Shown piece after piece: positions 1 to 8,866 of a stretch of DNA of 64,000 nt (position 1 is its first letter; each line of letters begins with the position of its first letter). The DNA is taken from contig DASZAN010000117.1 in NCBI GenBank assembly GCA_035945115.1, positions 1 to 64,000 of the forward strand, in the 5' to 3' direction. Below the pieces are notes generated by a model. That model was given only the letters and a program-made list of their open reading frames with translations, was not told where the DNA came from and made no database searches. The DNA is from DAHUYF01 sp035945115 (GTDB lineage: Bacteria; Pseudomonadota; Alphaproteobacteria; ATCC43930; CGMCC-115725). Both the position numbers and the translations under genes were made by a program.

Positions 1-138
1 CACGAACTCAAGGACGCCATCCATCGCTTCCTCGACCAGACCAATGCCAATCCCAAGCCCTTTACCTGGACCAAGGACCCCAACATGATCATCGCCGCCG
101 TCAAACGAGGGCACCAAGTGTTAGATTCAATCCACTAG
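1..138 (+). CDS. IS630-family transposase, C-terminal fragment (cut by window edge)
   Basis: The frame is open from the first base and ends at TAG 136-138, encoding 45 residues. The stretch NANPKPFTWTKD followed by an isoleucine-rich helix is the usual end of IS630/Tc1-type DDE transposases (DDE_3), where NADPKPFxWTK is highly conserved. The rest of the element lies outside the window. The GAF-like reading frame of the next gene resumes within a few bases of the stop codon, and IS630 elements target TA dinucleotides. The TA inside the stop codon (136-137) may therefore be the target site, which would put the right end of the element at the transposase stop. That last point is inference. Confidence 0.85.
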   Translation, partial: HELKDAIHRFLDQTNANPKPFTWTKDPNMIIAAVKRGHQVLDSIH

Positions 139-164
139 CACGCGTCGCCAAAACAAAACAGGTC

Positions 165-3100
165 GTGCATATTGAGGACATTCGGACGGAAGCGCCTTAC
201 CGCGAGCGAGATCCCGCTGTCGTCGCGATCGTCGACGTTGCCGGCGCGCGCACGATTGTGATTGTCCCCATGCTCAAGGAGAACCAGCTGATCGGCGCCA
301 TCGGCATCTATCGACAGGAAGTGCGCCCTTTCGCCGACCAGCACATCGAGCTGCTGACAAATTTCGCAAAACAAGCCGTCATCGCCGTCGAGAATACGCG
401 CCTCTTGACCCAGCAGCGCGAGGCGCTCGAGCAGCAGACGGCAACCGCCGAGGTGCTGCAGGTCATCAATTCGTCGCCGGGCGACCTCGGGCCGGTGTTC
501 GAGGCGATGCTGGACAAGGCGATGCGCTTGTGCGATGGCGCTTTCGGTATCCTTCGGACCTATGACGGCGAATTGTTGCATGTCGTCGCGGCGCGCGGCG
601 TGCCAGAAGCCTATGCAGAGATGCTCCGCACGCCGGTTCGCCCCCACCCGGATAACCCGCTCGGCCGCATGTTGCGAGGAGAACGTGTTATCGCGAGCGG
701 CGACGTGGCAGACGAAGAGCCGTACCGGAGCGGCGACCCTGTGCGACGCGCCTTCGTCGAACTCGGCGGAGCCCGCAGCGCCGTTCAGGTGGCGCTCGTC
801 AAGGACGGCAACCTGCTCGGCTCCCTTACGATCTACCGACAGGAGGTGCGTCCGTTCTCCGACAAGCAAATCGCGCTGTTGCAGAACTTCGCCGCGCAGG
901 CGGTCATCGCCATGGAGAATGCGCGGCTCATTACCGAGACCCGAGAAGCGCTGGAGCGCCAGACGGCGACCGCCGAGGTGTTGCAGGTCATCAATTCGTC
1001 GCCGGGCGATCTCGCGCCGGTGTTCGATGCGATATTGGAGCAAGCGCATCGTCTCTGCGGAGTTTCCATCGGCTTCTTGGGGACCTGGGACAGCGAGCGT
1101 TTTAGGGCCGTGGCCGCGCGTGGGATCCCTGTGCGCTTCGAGAAACTGATGCGCGAGCCATTCCATCCATCGCCGAACAGCCCGCACGCGCGACTGGTTT
1201 CCGAGAAATGTGTCATCCAGATCCCTGATCTGGCGACCGAGTCCGCGTGGGGGGATGATCTGAAACAAACCACCGCCCTCGAAATGGGGATTCGCACGGT
1301 GCTGTTTGTCCCGCTGCGCAAGGAGGGCATGTTACTCGGCTGGTTCAGTGCGAACCGCCGCGAGGTGCGACCCTTCTCCGACAAAGAGATAAAGCTGCTC
1401 GAAAGTTTCGCCGCGCAGGCGGTCATCGCGATGGAGAATGCGCGGCTGCTCGGTGAGCTGCGGCAGCGCACGACGGAACTCGCACGCTCGGTCGACGAGC
1501 TCACCGCGACAGGCGACGTGCTCAAGATCATCAGCCGCTCGACCGTCGAGCTCGAAACGGTCCTCGGCACGCTGGTCGAGACGGTGGCGCGCCTTTGCCA
1601 CGCCGACCATGCGCTTATGTACCGCCGACGCGACGACAGATATCACCTGGTCGCCGAGCACGGCCTTTCGGTGGAGGCAAAGGAATTCATCCTCGCTCAC
1701 CCCTTTGCACCCGACCGCGGCACTGCGGCCGGTCGTGCGGCGTTGGAGCGCAGCGCGGTCCACATCCCCGATGTCTTGCAGGACCCGGAATACACCTATG
1801 CGGGACCTAAGATCACTGGCGCCCGCACGATGCTCGGCATTCCGCTTCTACGCGAAGAGGCGTTGGTTGGCATATTCGTCGTTGCCCGCAGGCGCGTCGC
1901 GCCCTTTGCCAACAAGGAAATCGAGCTGACGACGACCTTCGCCGACCAGGCGGTGATTGCAATCGAGAATGCGCGGCTGTTCGAGGAGTTGCGCGATCGC
2001 CAGGCCGAGTTGGCCCGATCGGTCGACGAGCTCACAGCGACCGGCGACGTGCTCAAGATCATCAGCCGCTCGTCCGTCGACCTCGAAACGGTTCTCGACA
2101 CGCTGGTGGAGACGGTGACGCGCCTCTGCCGCGCCGACCAGGCGGTGATGTGGCGCCGACAAGATGACATGTATCAGGTGGTCGCGGCGCATGGTCTTTC
2201 GGAGGAGGCAGAGGCGTTCGTCCTCGCTCATCCCGTCGTGCCTGGTCGAGGCATTGTGAGCGGTCGAGCGGCGTTGGAACGGAGACCGGTCCAGGTCGCA
2301 GACGTCTTACAGGACCCGGAATTCACCTATAACGAAGGACAGAAGCTCGGCGGCTTCCGCACGGTGCTCGGCATCCCCCTGTTGCGCGAAGATACGCTGG
2401 TCGGCATGTTCGGCATTCACCGCACGCGCGTCGAGCCCTTTACGGACAAAGAGATCGAGCTCGCCACGACCTTCGCCGATCAGGCCGTGATTGCGATCGA
2501 GAATGCACGCCTCTTCGACGAGGTGCAGGCGCGTGTGCGCGACCTGACTGACTCGCTGGAGCAGCAGAAGGCGACGAGCGAGATTCTGCGCGTGATCTCG
2601 AGTTCGCCGACTGACGTGCAGCCGGTCTTCGATACCATCGTGAGGAGCGCGGTGGCGCTCTGCGACGGCGTCATCGGTGCCGTGAACACTTTCGACGGTG
2701 AGTTGACCCACGTTGTCGCCGTCCACAACTACACGCCTGAAGCCCTGGCGGCTGTGCGCCGCCTGTACCCGATGCGGCCAAGCCGCGAGCAGCTCGTGGG
2801 GCGAGCCATTCTCAGCCGAGCTGTTGCCCATCAACCCGACGTCTTGAACGATCCCGAATACGCGCCTGATATCGCACTTGCCGGAGGTTGGCGCGCCGGC
2901 CTCGCCGTCCCATTGATACGGAACGAGCTTCCGGTCGGTGCGATCGTCGTCATGCGGGCGCGCCCCGGTGCCTTCTTGCCAGGGCAAATCGAGCTCCTGA
3001 AGACATTCGCCGAACAGGCGGTCATCGCTATCGAGAATGCGCGGCTTTTCGGCGAATTGCGGCAGCGCACGACGGAACTCGCGCGCTCGGTCGACGAGCT

Positions 3101-4832
3101 CACGGCGACCGGCGACGTGCTCAAGATAATCAGCCGCTCGTCGGTCGAGCTCGATACGGTGCTCGGCACGCTGGTGGAGACGGTGGCGCGCCTTTGCCGC
3201 GCCGACCATGCGCTTATGTACCGCCGACGCGACGACAAGCTGCATCTAGTCGCGTCGTGCGGCCTTTTGGAGGAGGCAAAGGCGTTCGTCGAGACGCATC
3301 CCTTAGCGCTCGACCGCGGCACTGTTAGCGGCCGTGTGGGGTTAGAGCGTCGCGCAGTTCAGATCCCCGATGTGATGGAGGACACGGAATTCACCTATGG
3401 GGAACACCGGAAGCTCACCGGCGCCCGCACGCTCCTCGGTGTCCCGCTGCTCCGCGGGGATGAGCTGATCGGCATATTCAGCATTAACCGTACGCGCGTT
3501 GAACCCTTCACGAGCAAAGAGATCGAGCTGGCTACCACCTTCGCCGACCAAGCAGTGATCGCCATTGAGAATGCCCGCCTCTTTGACGAGTTGCGCGAGC
3601 GTCAGGCGGAGCTACGCGTTACCTTCGACAACATGGGCGACGGTGTCGTCATGTTCGACGCCGAGTCACGCCTTACCGCGTGGAACCGCAACTTCCAGGA
3701 GATGCTCGAGCTGCCCGAGGCCTTTCTCGCCGGGCGGCCGAGCCTTGCCGAGTATTTCCGCTATCTTGTTGCGCGTGGCGAATACTCGGCCGATCTCGAA
3801 GCGGAGTTGAGCCGCACTGTCGAAGACACCACACGAGAAATGCGCTACGAGCGCACGCGCCGGGACGGTCGCGTCATCGAGGTGCGCCGCAATCCGGTGC
3901 CGGGAGGCGGCTTCGTAGTGATCTTCAGCGACATCACCGAGCGGAAGCGTGCCGAGGAAGCGATCCGCGCAGCGCGCGACGCGGCCGAGATGGCATTGCG
4001 CGAATTGCAGACGGCGCAGGCAAGCCTGGTCCATGCGCAGAAGATGGCAGCGCTCGGGCAACTCACCGCAGGCATTGCACATGAGATCAAGAACCCGCTC
4101 AATTTCGTCAACAACTTCGCCGGCCTCTCGGTCGAACTCCTCGACGAGCTGAAGCAAGCGTCGGCGAAGGCGATTGGCGCGCTCGACGCTCACGAACGCG
4201 CCGAGATTGTCGAGACGATCGGGATGCTGACCGGCAATCTCGAGAAGATCGCCGAGCACGGTCGTCGCGCCGACGGCATCGTCAAGAGCATGCTGCAGCA
4301 TTCGCGCGGCGGCAGCGGCGACTGGCAAGCCACTGATCTGAACGCGCTCGTCGAGGAGGCGCTCAACCTCGCCTATCACGGTGCCCGTGCGCAGGATCAG
4401 AGCTTCAATATCACCATGGAGCGCGACCTCGACCGCAATCTCGCCCCGATCGAAATCGTGCCGCAGGACCTGATGCGCGTCTTCCTGAACCTCATTGGCA
4501 ACGGCTTCTATGCCGCGAACAAGCGCAGCCGCGCGGGAGGCGATCGTCCGGTGCTAAAGGTGACCACGCGCGATCCCGGCGATGCCATCGAGATCCGGGT
4601 GCGCGATAACGGCATCGGTATTTCACCGGAACACAGAGAGAAGCTGTTCCAGCCCTTCTTCACGACCAAGCCGACCGGCGAGGGCACCGGGCTTGGCCTG
4701 TCGATCAGTTTCGACATTGTGACCCAACAGCACGGCGGCACGATCACGGTCGAGAGTGAAGTCGGCGAATTCACCGAGTTCACCGTGCGACTGCCGCGAC
4801 GCCAGCATCCGATGGCCGGGAGGGCGGTATGA
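165..4832 (+). CDS. Multi-GAF/PAS hybrid sensor histidine kinase, 5'-truncated
   Basis: A predicted soluble sensor kinase that autophosphorylates on histidine and passes the phosphate to the response regulator encoded next. Read from GTG 165 it has 1555 residues. They comprise the C-terminal half of a first GAF domain (about 1-80), six full GAF domains (about 105-242, 286-422, 462-602, 642-780, 817-960, 996-1139), a PAS domain (about 1149-1262), a short coiled coil, the dimerisation domain with phospho-acceptor His1306 in AHEIKNPLN, and a HATPase domain with an N box (NLIGNGFYAA), DNGIGI and GTGLGLS. GAF domains usually bind small ligands or chromophores; no ligand can be read here. The first GAF begins mid-domain, and GAF-like residues (TKQVVHIEDI) continue upstream of the GTG right up to the transposase stop. 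The gene therefore looks cut by the IS630 element and may lack its own promoter. The stop overlaps the downstream ATG as ATGA. Confidence 0.9.
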   Translation: MHIEDIRTEAPYRERDPAVVAIVDVAGARTIVIVPMLKENQLIGAIGIYRQEVRPFADQHIELLTNFAKQAVIAVENTRLLTQQREALEQQTATAEVLQVINSSPGDLGPVFEAMLDKAMRLCDGAFGILRTYDGELLHVVAARGVPEAYAEMLRTPVRPHPDNPLGRMLRGERVIASGDVADEEPYRSGDPVRRAFVELGGARSAVQVALVKDGNLLGSLTIYRQEVRPFSDKQIALLQNFAAQAVIAMENARLITETREALERQTATAEVLQVINSSPGDLAPVFDAILEQAHRLCGVSIGFLGTWDSERFRAVAARGIPVRFEKLMREPFHPSPNSPHARLVSEKCVIQIPDLATESAWGDDLKQTTALEMGIRTVLFVPLRKEGMLLGWFSANRREVRPFSDKEIKLLESFAAQAVIAMENARLLGELRQRTTELARSVDELTATGDVLKIISRSTVELETVLGTLVETVARLCHADHALMYRRRDDRYHLVAEHGLSVEAKEFILAHPFAPDRGTAAGRAALERSAVHIPDVLQDPEYTYAGPKITGARTMLGIPLLREEALVGIFVVARRRVAPFANKEIELTTTFADQAVIAIENARLFEELRDRQAELARSVDELTATGDVLKIISRSSVDLETVLDTLVETVTRLCRADQAVMWRRQDDMYQVVAAHGLSEEAEAFVLAHPVVPGRGIVSGRAALERRPVQVADVLQDPEFTYNEGQKLGGFRTVLGIPLLREDTLVGMFGIHRTRVEPFTDKEIELATTFADQAVIAIENARLFDEVQARVRDLTDSLEQQKATSEILRVISSSPTDVQPVFDTIVRSAVALCDGVIGAVNTFDGELTHVVAVHNYTPEALAAVRRLYPMRPSREQLVGRAILSRAVAHQPDVLNDPEYAPDIALAGGWRAGLAVPLIRNELPVGAIVVMRARPGAFLPGQIELLKTFAEQAVIAIENARLFGELRQRTTELARSVDELTATGDVLKIISRSSVELDTVLGTLVETVARLCRADHALMYRRRDDKLHLVASCGLLEEAKAFVETHPLALDRGTVSGRVGLERRAVQIPDVMEDTEFTYGEHRKLTGARTLLGVPLLRGDELIGIFSINRTRVEPFTSKEIELATTFADQAVIAIENARLFDELRERQAELRVTFDNMGDGVVMFDAESRLTAWNRNFQEMLELPEAFLAGRPSLAEYFRYLVARGEYSADLEAELSRTVEDTTREMRYERTRRDGRVIEVRRNPVPGGGFVVIFSDITERKRAEEAIRAARDAAEMALRELQTAQASLVHAQKMAALGQLTAGIAHEIKNPLNFVNNFAGLSVELLDELKQASAKAIGALDAHERAEIVETIGMLTGNLEKIAEHGRRADGIVKSMLQHSRGGSGDWQATDLNALVEEALNLAYHGARAQDQSFNITMERDLDRNLAPIEIVPQDLMRVFLNLIGNGFYAANKRSRAGGDRPVLKVTTRDPGDAIEIRVRDNGIGISPEHREKLFQPFFTTKPTGEGTGLGLSISFDIVTQQHGGTITVESEVGEFTEFTVRLPRRQHPMAGRAV
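1456..1640 (+). repeat. Intragenic direct repeat in the kinase (GAF linker plus GAF start); second copy 3058-3240
   Basis: The DNA encoding the linker ELRQRTTELARSVDEL, the helix ATGDVLKIISRS and the first strand of GAF 4 recurs almost base for base at about 3058-3240 in front of GAF 7. A more diverged copy lies at about 1987-2160 in front of GAF 5. Similarity at nucleotide level, including silent positions, points to recent internal duplication or gene conversion rather than only protein-level constraint. Confidence 0.8.
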
Positions 4833-4844
4833 GCGTCAGCAATC

Positions 4845-5219
4845 TTGGCCGTCGACGACGAGACGGATGTCGCCGACCTTTTCCGCCAGCACTTCCGCCG
4901 TGAGGTGCGGCAAGGGCAATACGTGCTGCATTTCGCATGCTCGGGTGAGGATGCGCTGGACAAGCTCGCCAGAGGCATTGAGCCGCAGCTCATCGTGATC
5001 CTGTCAGACATCAACATGCCCGGCATGGACGGCCTTTCGCTGTTGCGGGAGATCAAGGAGAGGCGACCCGATCTGCCGGTCATTATGGTGACGGCCTACG
5101 GCGATGAGGAGCGCCGCCGCCGGGCGAGCGAATACGGCGCGGCGGACTTCATCACCAAGCCGGTCGATTTCGACTTTTTGAAAGCGCAGCTCCGCCGCTT
5201 GCCGGTGCTACCGACGTAA
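4845..5219 (+). CDS. Single-domain response regulator (CheY-like), apparent frameshift at codon 5
   Basis: A receiver domain of about 124 residues with no output domain. It has the acidic pair in AVDDE, the phospho-acceptor Asp in SDINMPGMDG, Thr in MVTAYG and Lys in TKPVDFDF. It follows the kinase directly and is presumably its partner. The expected start is ATG 4829, overlapping the kinase stop as ATGA. From there the frame reads M-S-V-S and then runs out of the receiver frame because of one extra A at 4841-4842; removing one A gives MSVSILAVDDE, the normal family N-terminus. The entry starts at TTG 4845, which keeps the receiver frame but has no obvious ribosome binding site. The insertion is either a sequencing error or a real disabling mutation. 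The domain call is firm; whether it is expressed is not. Confidence 0.8.
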   Translation: MAVDDETDVADLFRQHFRREVRQGQYVLHFACSGEDALDKLARGIEPQLIVILSDINMPGMDGLSLLREIKERRPDLPVIMVTAYGDEERRRRASEYGAADFITKPVDFDFLKAQLRRLPVLPT

Positions 5220-5244
5220 CAGGACCTAGGCCTGCGGTGCGACG

Positions 5245-6084
5245 CTAACGTGGCGAGCGCTCGCTTATCGGATAAGGGCCGACGCCGCGCATGAACGGCT
5301 GCACCAGCATGCGGTCGAGGCGGAGCTGCGCCGGATCGCGGAAGCTGTCGAGGCCGATGGTCATGCCCTCGTGGCCGTCGGCGGGCTGGGCGCGATAGGT
5401 GCCGAGAAGCCGATCCCACCAAGGCAGGTTGAAGCCGAAATTGCTGTTGGTCTCGTTGGGACGCGCGGAGTGGTGGACGCGATGCATGTCGGGCGTCACG
5501 ACGAAGGAGCGGAGCACGCGATCGAGCATCGGCGGGAGCACGACATTGCCGTGGTTGAACATCGAGGTGGCGTTGAGCGCGATCTCGAAGATCAGCACGG
5601 CGAGCGCCGGCGCGCCCAGCGCCGCCACCACCCCGAGCTTCAGGCCCATCGAGAGCAGGATCTCGATGGGATGAAAGCGCGCGCCGGTTGTCACGTCGAA
5701 ATCGAGATCGGCGTGGTGCATGCGATGGAGGCGCCACAGCACGGGGACGGCGTGGAACATCACATGCTGCAGGTAGATCGCGAGATCGAGCGCGAGGAGC
5801 GCGAGGACGAGCCTTGCCCCAGCGGGCAAGGCGATGTCGTTGAGCAGCCCCCATTGGCGCTCCGCGGCCACGGCCGCGAGGCCCACCGCGGCCGAGGGAA
5901 ACGCCACGCGCAGCAAGAGGGTGTTGAGGACGGCGACGCCGAGATTGCTCGGCCAGCGCACCCAGCGCGAGAGAAGATGCCGGCGGCGCGGCGCGAGCAC
6001 CTCCCAGCCCGCCATCGCCAGTAGCACGCCAAGGAAGCAGGCGAGGCGGATAGCTGGTTCGTGGCCGAGAAGGAGCGAGGGCAT
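5245..6084 (-). CDS. Sterol desaturase / fatty acid hydroxylase family membrane protein
   Basis: Predicted integral-membrane di-iron hydroxylase of 279 residues. Several hydrophobic segments precede and surround the histidine motifs: HVMFH (about 107-111), HRMHH (about 120-124) and HRVHHS (near 198), the spacing typical of the fatty-acid hydroxylase superfamily. The PNETNSNFGFNLPWWDRLLGTY segment after the last motif (quoted here in part of its length) is also family-typical. The substrate is not determinable. The gene diverges from an ArsR-rhodanese regulator across a short region holding a perfect inverted repeat, so it is a likely target of that regulator. Start taken at ATG 6084; alternatives are all downstream in the hydrophobic region. 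Confidence 0.85.
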   Translation of the reverse strand: MPSLLLGHEPAIRLACFLGVLLAMAGWEVLAPRRRHLLSRWVRWPSNLGVAVLNTLLLRVAFPSAAVGLAAVAAERQWGLLNDIALPAGARLVLALLALDLAIYLQHVMFHAVPVLWRLHRMHHADLDFDVTTGARFHPIEILLSMGLKLGVVAALGAPALAVLIFEIALNATSMFNHGNVVLPPMLDRVLRSFVVTPDMHRVHHSARPNETNSNFGFNLPWWDRLLGTYRAQPADGHEGMTIGLDSFRDPAQLRLDRMLVQPFMRGVGPYPISERSPR

Positions 6085-6101
6085 GGGTGCCGCTTGACGA
6101 G

Positions 6102-6127
6102 ATCATTCAATCAATCTATTGAATGAT
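6102..6127. promoter_or_regulatory. ArsR/SmtB-type operator: 10-bp perfect inverted repeat
   Basis: ATCATTCAAT (6102-6111) and ATTGAATGAT (6118-6127) are exact reverse complements around a 6-bp spacer. The site lies in the 60-bp gap between two divergent genes, 17 bp upstream of both start codons. AT-rich imperfect dyads containing TTCAA/TTGAA are classical ArsR-family operators, and the right-hand neighbour encodes an ArsR-type protein. The position would allow repression of both promoters. Confidence 0.7.
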
Positions 6128-6144
6128 AGGCAGAGTTATGAGCG

Positions 6145-6822
6145 ATGTCGAGTCGGAGTCCGAAGCAAATCCTTTACGATGAGTTCGCCCAGGTCGCGAA
6201 GGCGCTGGGGCATGGGCACCGCCTCGAGATCCTCGAGCTCTTGGCGCAGGGCGAGCGCAGCGTCGAGGCGTTGGCCGAGCGCGCCGGGCTCTCGCTGGCG
6301 AACGCCTCGCAGCATCTTCGCTTGATGCGCCGCGCCGGCCTCTTGACCTCGCGCCGCAACGGCAAGCGCATCCTCTATGCCGTGAGCGATCCTGCCGTGC
6401 TCGACCTCGGCGCTGCGCTGAGGCACGTCGGCGAGCGCAACCTAGCGCAAGTGCGCGAGGTGATCGGCGGCTACTTCCACGCCCGCGACGCGCTCGAGCC
6501 GGTCTCGCGACGGGAGCTTGCGCGGCGGCTCAAGGACGGGCTCGTCACGCTGCTCGACGTGCGCCCGGAGGATGAGTTCGCCCAAGGCCACCTGCCGCGT
6601 GCCCGCAACATCCCCTTGCGAGCGCTCGCCCGGCGCCTCGGCGAGCTGCCGAAGAACCGCGAGATCATCGCCTATTGCCGCGGGCCCTATTGCGTGCTCG
6701 CCTTCGAAGCGGCGGCGCTGCTCCGCCGCAAGGGCTTCACCGTGCGCCGCCTCGAGGACGGCTTTCCCGAGTGGCAAGCCGTGGGCCTTCCGGTCGAGCG
6801 CGGCGTCGGCGCGAGGGGCTGA
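6145..6822 (+). CDS. ArsR-family transcriptional regulator fused to a rhodanese domain
   Basis: 225 residues. Residues about 15-85 form an ArsR winged helix (ALGHGHRLEILELLAQG, then recognition helix SLANASQHLRLMRRAGLL). Residues about 115-215 form a rhodanese domain (LLDVRPEDEFAQGHLPRA, active-site loop CRGPYC with Cys178 and Cys183, then EDGFPEWQ). Known ArsR-rhodanese proteins couple DNA binding to sulfur or redox chemistry; here the loop Cys is an obvious sensor candidate. The start is ATG 6145; the ATG at 6138 is out of frame. The gene lies immediately downstream of the dyad at 6102-6127, suggesting autoregulation. The inducer is unknown. Confidence 0.88.
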   Translation: MSSRSPKQILYDEFAQVAKALGHGHRLEILELLAQGERSVEALAERAGLSLANASQHLRLMRRAGLLTSRRNGKRILYAVSDPAVLDLGAALRHVGERNLAQVREVIGGYFHARDALEPVSRRELARRLKDGLVTLLDVRPEDEFAQGHLPRARNIPLRALARRLGELPKNREIIAYCRGPYCVLAFEAAALLRRKGFTVRRLEDGFPEWQAVGLPVERGVGARG

Positions 6823-6868
6823 GCAAATTTTTTGTAGCTTTTTGTCACAGATTGAGCCGTGGCTTGGC

Positions 6869-8866
6869 CTAGGCCGCGAGCCGCGGCTCGCTGGCGATGA
6901 GCTCGACGATGTCGGCGATGATGTGCGTGAGATCGTAGTCCTTGGGCGTATAGACACGGGCGACGCCGGCATGCTGCAGCACCGTCGCATCCTCGGGCGG
7001 GATGATGCCGCCCACCACGACGGGGATGTGGCCCAAGCCATGGGCGGCGAGACCGCGCAGCACCTCGCCGACGAGCGCGACATGGCTTCCCGAGAGGATC
7101 GAGAGGCCGACCACATGGACGCCCTCCTCGAGCGCGGCGTTGACGATCTCGGCAGGGGTGAGGCGGATCCCCTCATAGACCACCTCGAAGCCGGCATCGC
7201 GCGCCTTCAACGCCACCTGCTCGGCGCCGCTCGAATGGCCGTCGAGACCGGGCTTGCCGACGAGCATCTTGAGACGGCGGCCCAAGCGCTCGGAGACTTC
7301 GTTGACGCGCCGGCGCAATTGCGCGAGCTGGTCGCCCTCTTGCGCGGCGGCGGCGCGCGCGATCCCGGTGGGGGCGCGGTATTCGCCGAAGACCTCGCGC
7401 AAGGTCTGCCCCCACTCGCCGGTGGTGACGCCGGCTCGCGCGCAGTCGATCGAGGGGGCCATGATGTTGGCGCCCACTTGCGCGGCGCGGCGGAGCGCCG
7501 CCAGCGCGGCGGCGACGGCGCTCTGGTCGCGGCGCTCGCGCCAGGCGCCGAGCCTTGCGCATTGCTCGGCCTCGGCCGCGGTGTCGGGCACGAGGAAGCC
7601 GCTATCGCCGCCGGCCAGCAGCGGCGAAGAGGCGCTCTCGCGATAGCGGTTGACGCCCACCACCACCTGCTCGCCGCGCTCGATCGCCGCAAGCCGGCGC
7701 GCGTTCGATTCGACGAGGCGCTGCTTCAAGTAGCCACTCTCGACGGCGGCGATGGCGCCGCCGGCGTTGCGCACGCGCTCGAGCTCGGCGCGGATATCGC
7801 CCTTGAGCGCCGCCACCTTGCGCTCGATCTCGGGGGCGCCGTCGAAGATGTCGCCGTAGTCGAGGAGATCGGTCTCGTAGGCGACGATCTGCTGGAGGCG
7901 GAGACTCCATTGCTGATCCCAGGGCCGCGGCAAGCCCAAGGCCTCGTTCCAGGTCGGCAATTGCACCGCGCGCGCCCGCGCTTTCTTCGACAGCACCACC
8001 GCCAGCATCTCGATCAAGATGCGGTAGACGTTGTTCTCCGGCTGCTGTTCGGTGAGGCCCAGCGAGTTCACCTGCACGCCGTAGCGGAAGCGGCGAAGCT
8101 TCTCGTCTGCGACGCCGTAGCGCTCGCGGGTGAGCTCGTCCCAGAGCTCGGCGAAGGCGCGCATCTTGCACATCTCGGTGATGAAGCGGATGCCGGCATT
8201 GACGAAGAAGCTCATGCGGCCCACGACTTGCGGGAAGTCGGCGGGCGGCACCTGACCGGAGCCGCGCACCTCGTCGAGCACCGCCTCGGCGGCGGCAAGC
8301 GCGTAGGCTACTTCCTGCACCGGCGTGGCGCCCGCTTCCTGCAGGTGATAGGAGCAGACATTCATCGGGTTCCAGCGCGGCATCTCGCGGCAGGTAAAGG
8401 CGATGACGTCGGCGGTGAGCTTGAGGCTCGGCGCCGGCGGGAAGATGTAGGTGCCGCGCGACAAATATTCCTTGATGACGTCGTTCTGCGTCGTGCCGGC
8501 GAGCGCGCCGCGCTTGGCGCCTTGCGCCTCGGCGGCGGCGATCAACAGCGCCAAGAGCCAGGGGGCGGTGGCGTTGATGGTGAGCGAGGTGTTCATGCGC
8601 TCAAGCGGGATGCCGTCGAAGAGCGTCTGCATGTCGCCCATATGCGCGATGGGGACGCCTACCTTGCCCACCTCGCCTTGCGCCAGCGCGTGGTCGCTGT
8701 CGTAGCCGGTCTGGGTCGGGAGATCGAAGGCGACGGAAAGCCCGGTCTGGCCCCGCGCCAGATTGGTGCGGTAGAGCGCGTTCGAGGCAGCGGCCGAGGA
8801 ATGGCCCGAATACGTCCGGAAGAGCCAGGGCTCGTCGCGCTTCCTTCCGCCTGGGTCCGTGCTCAT
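6869..8866 (-). CDS. ecm: Ethylmalonyl-CoA mutase (B12-dependent, MeaA family)
   Basis: Converts (2R)-ethylmalonyl-CoA to methylsuccinyl-CoA in the ethylmalonyl-CoA pathway. About 665 residues from ATG 8866. The catalytic barrel begins at FRTYSGHSSAAASN and GQTGLSVAFDLPTQTGYDSD; the C-terminal cobalamin domain has the B12-ligand motif DGHSSG and LSGSH. The single-chain layout and the lack of the MCM small subunit fit MeaA/Ecm rather than methylmalonyl-CoA mutase, and ccr and mcd lie 2.5 kb away. An upstream in-frame ATG at 8902 exists; 8866 is preferred because known homologues start about ten residues before the PW(I/L)FRTY segment and a GGAAAGG lies just upstream. The gene converges on the ArsR-rhodanese gene. 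Confidence 0.92.
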   Translation of the reverse strand: MSTDPGGRKRDEPWLFRTYSGHSSAAASNALYRTNLARGQTGLSVAFDLPTQTGYDSDHALAQGEVGKVGVPIAHMGDMQTLFDGIPLERMNTSLTINATAPWLLALLIAAAEAQGAKRGALAGTTQNDVIKEYLSRGTYIFPPAPSLKLTADVIAFTCREMPRWNPMNVCSYHLQEAGATPVQEVAYALAAAEAVLDEVRGSGQVPPADFPQVVGRMSFFVNAGIRFITEMCKMRAFAELWDELTRERYGVADEKLRRFRYGVQVNSLGLTEQQPENNVYRILIEMLAVVLSKKARARAVQLPTWNEALGLPRPWDQQWSLRLQQIVAYETDLLDYGDIFDGAPEIERKVAALKGDIRAELERVRNAGGAIAAVESGYLKQRLVESNARRLAAIERGEQVVVGVNRYRESASSPLLAGGDSGFLVPDTAAEAEQCARLGAWRERRDQSAVAAALAALRRAAQVGANIMAPSIDCARAGVTTGEWGQTLREVFGEYRAPTGIARAAAAQEGDQLAQLRRRVNEVSERLGRRLKMLVGKPGLDGHSSGAEQVALKARDAGFEVVYEGIRLTPAEIVNAALEEGVHVVGLSILSGSHVALVGEVLRGLAAHGLGHIPVVVGGIIPPEDATVLQHAGVARVYTPKDYDLTHIIADIVELIASEPRLAA

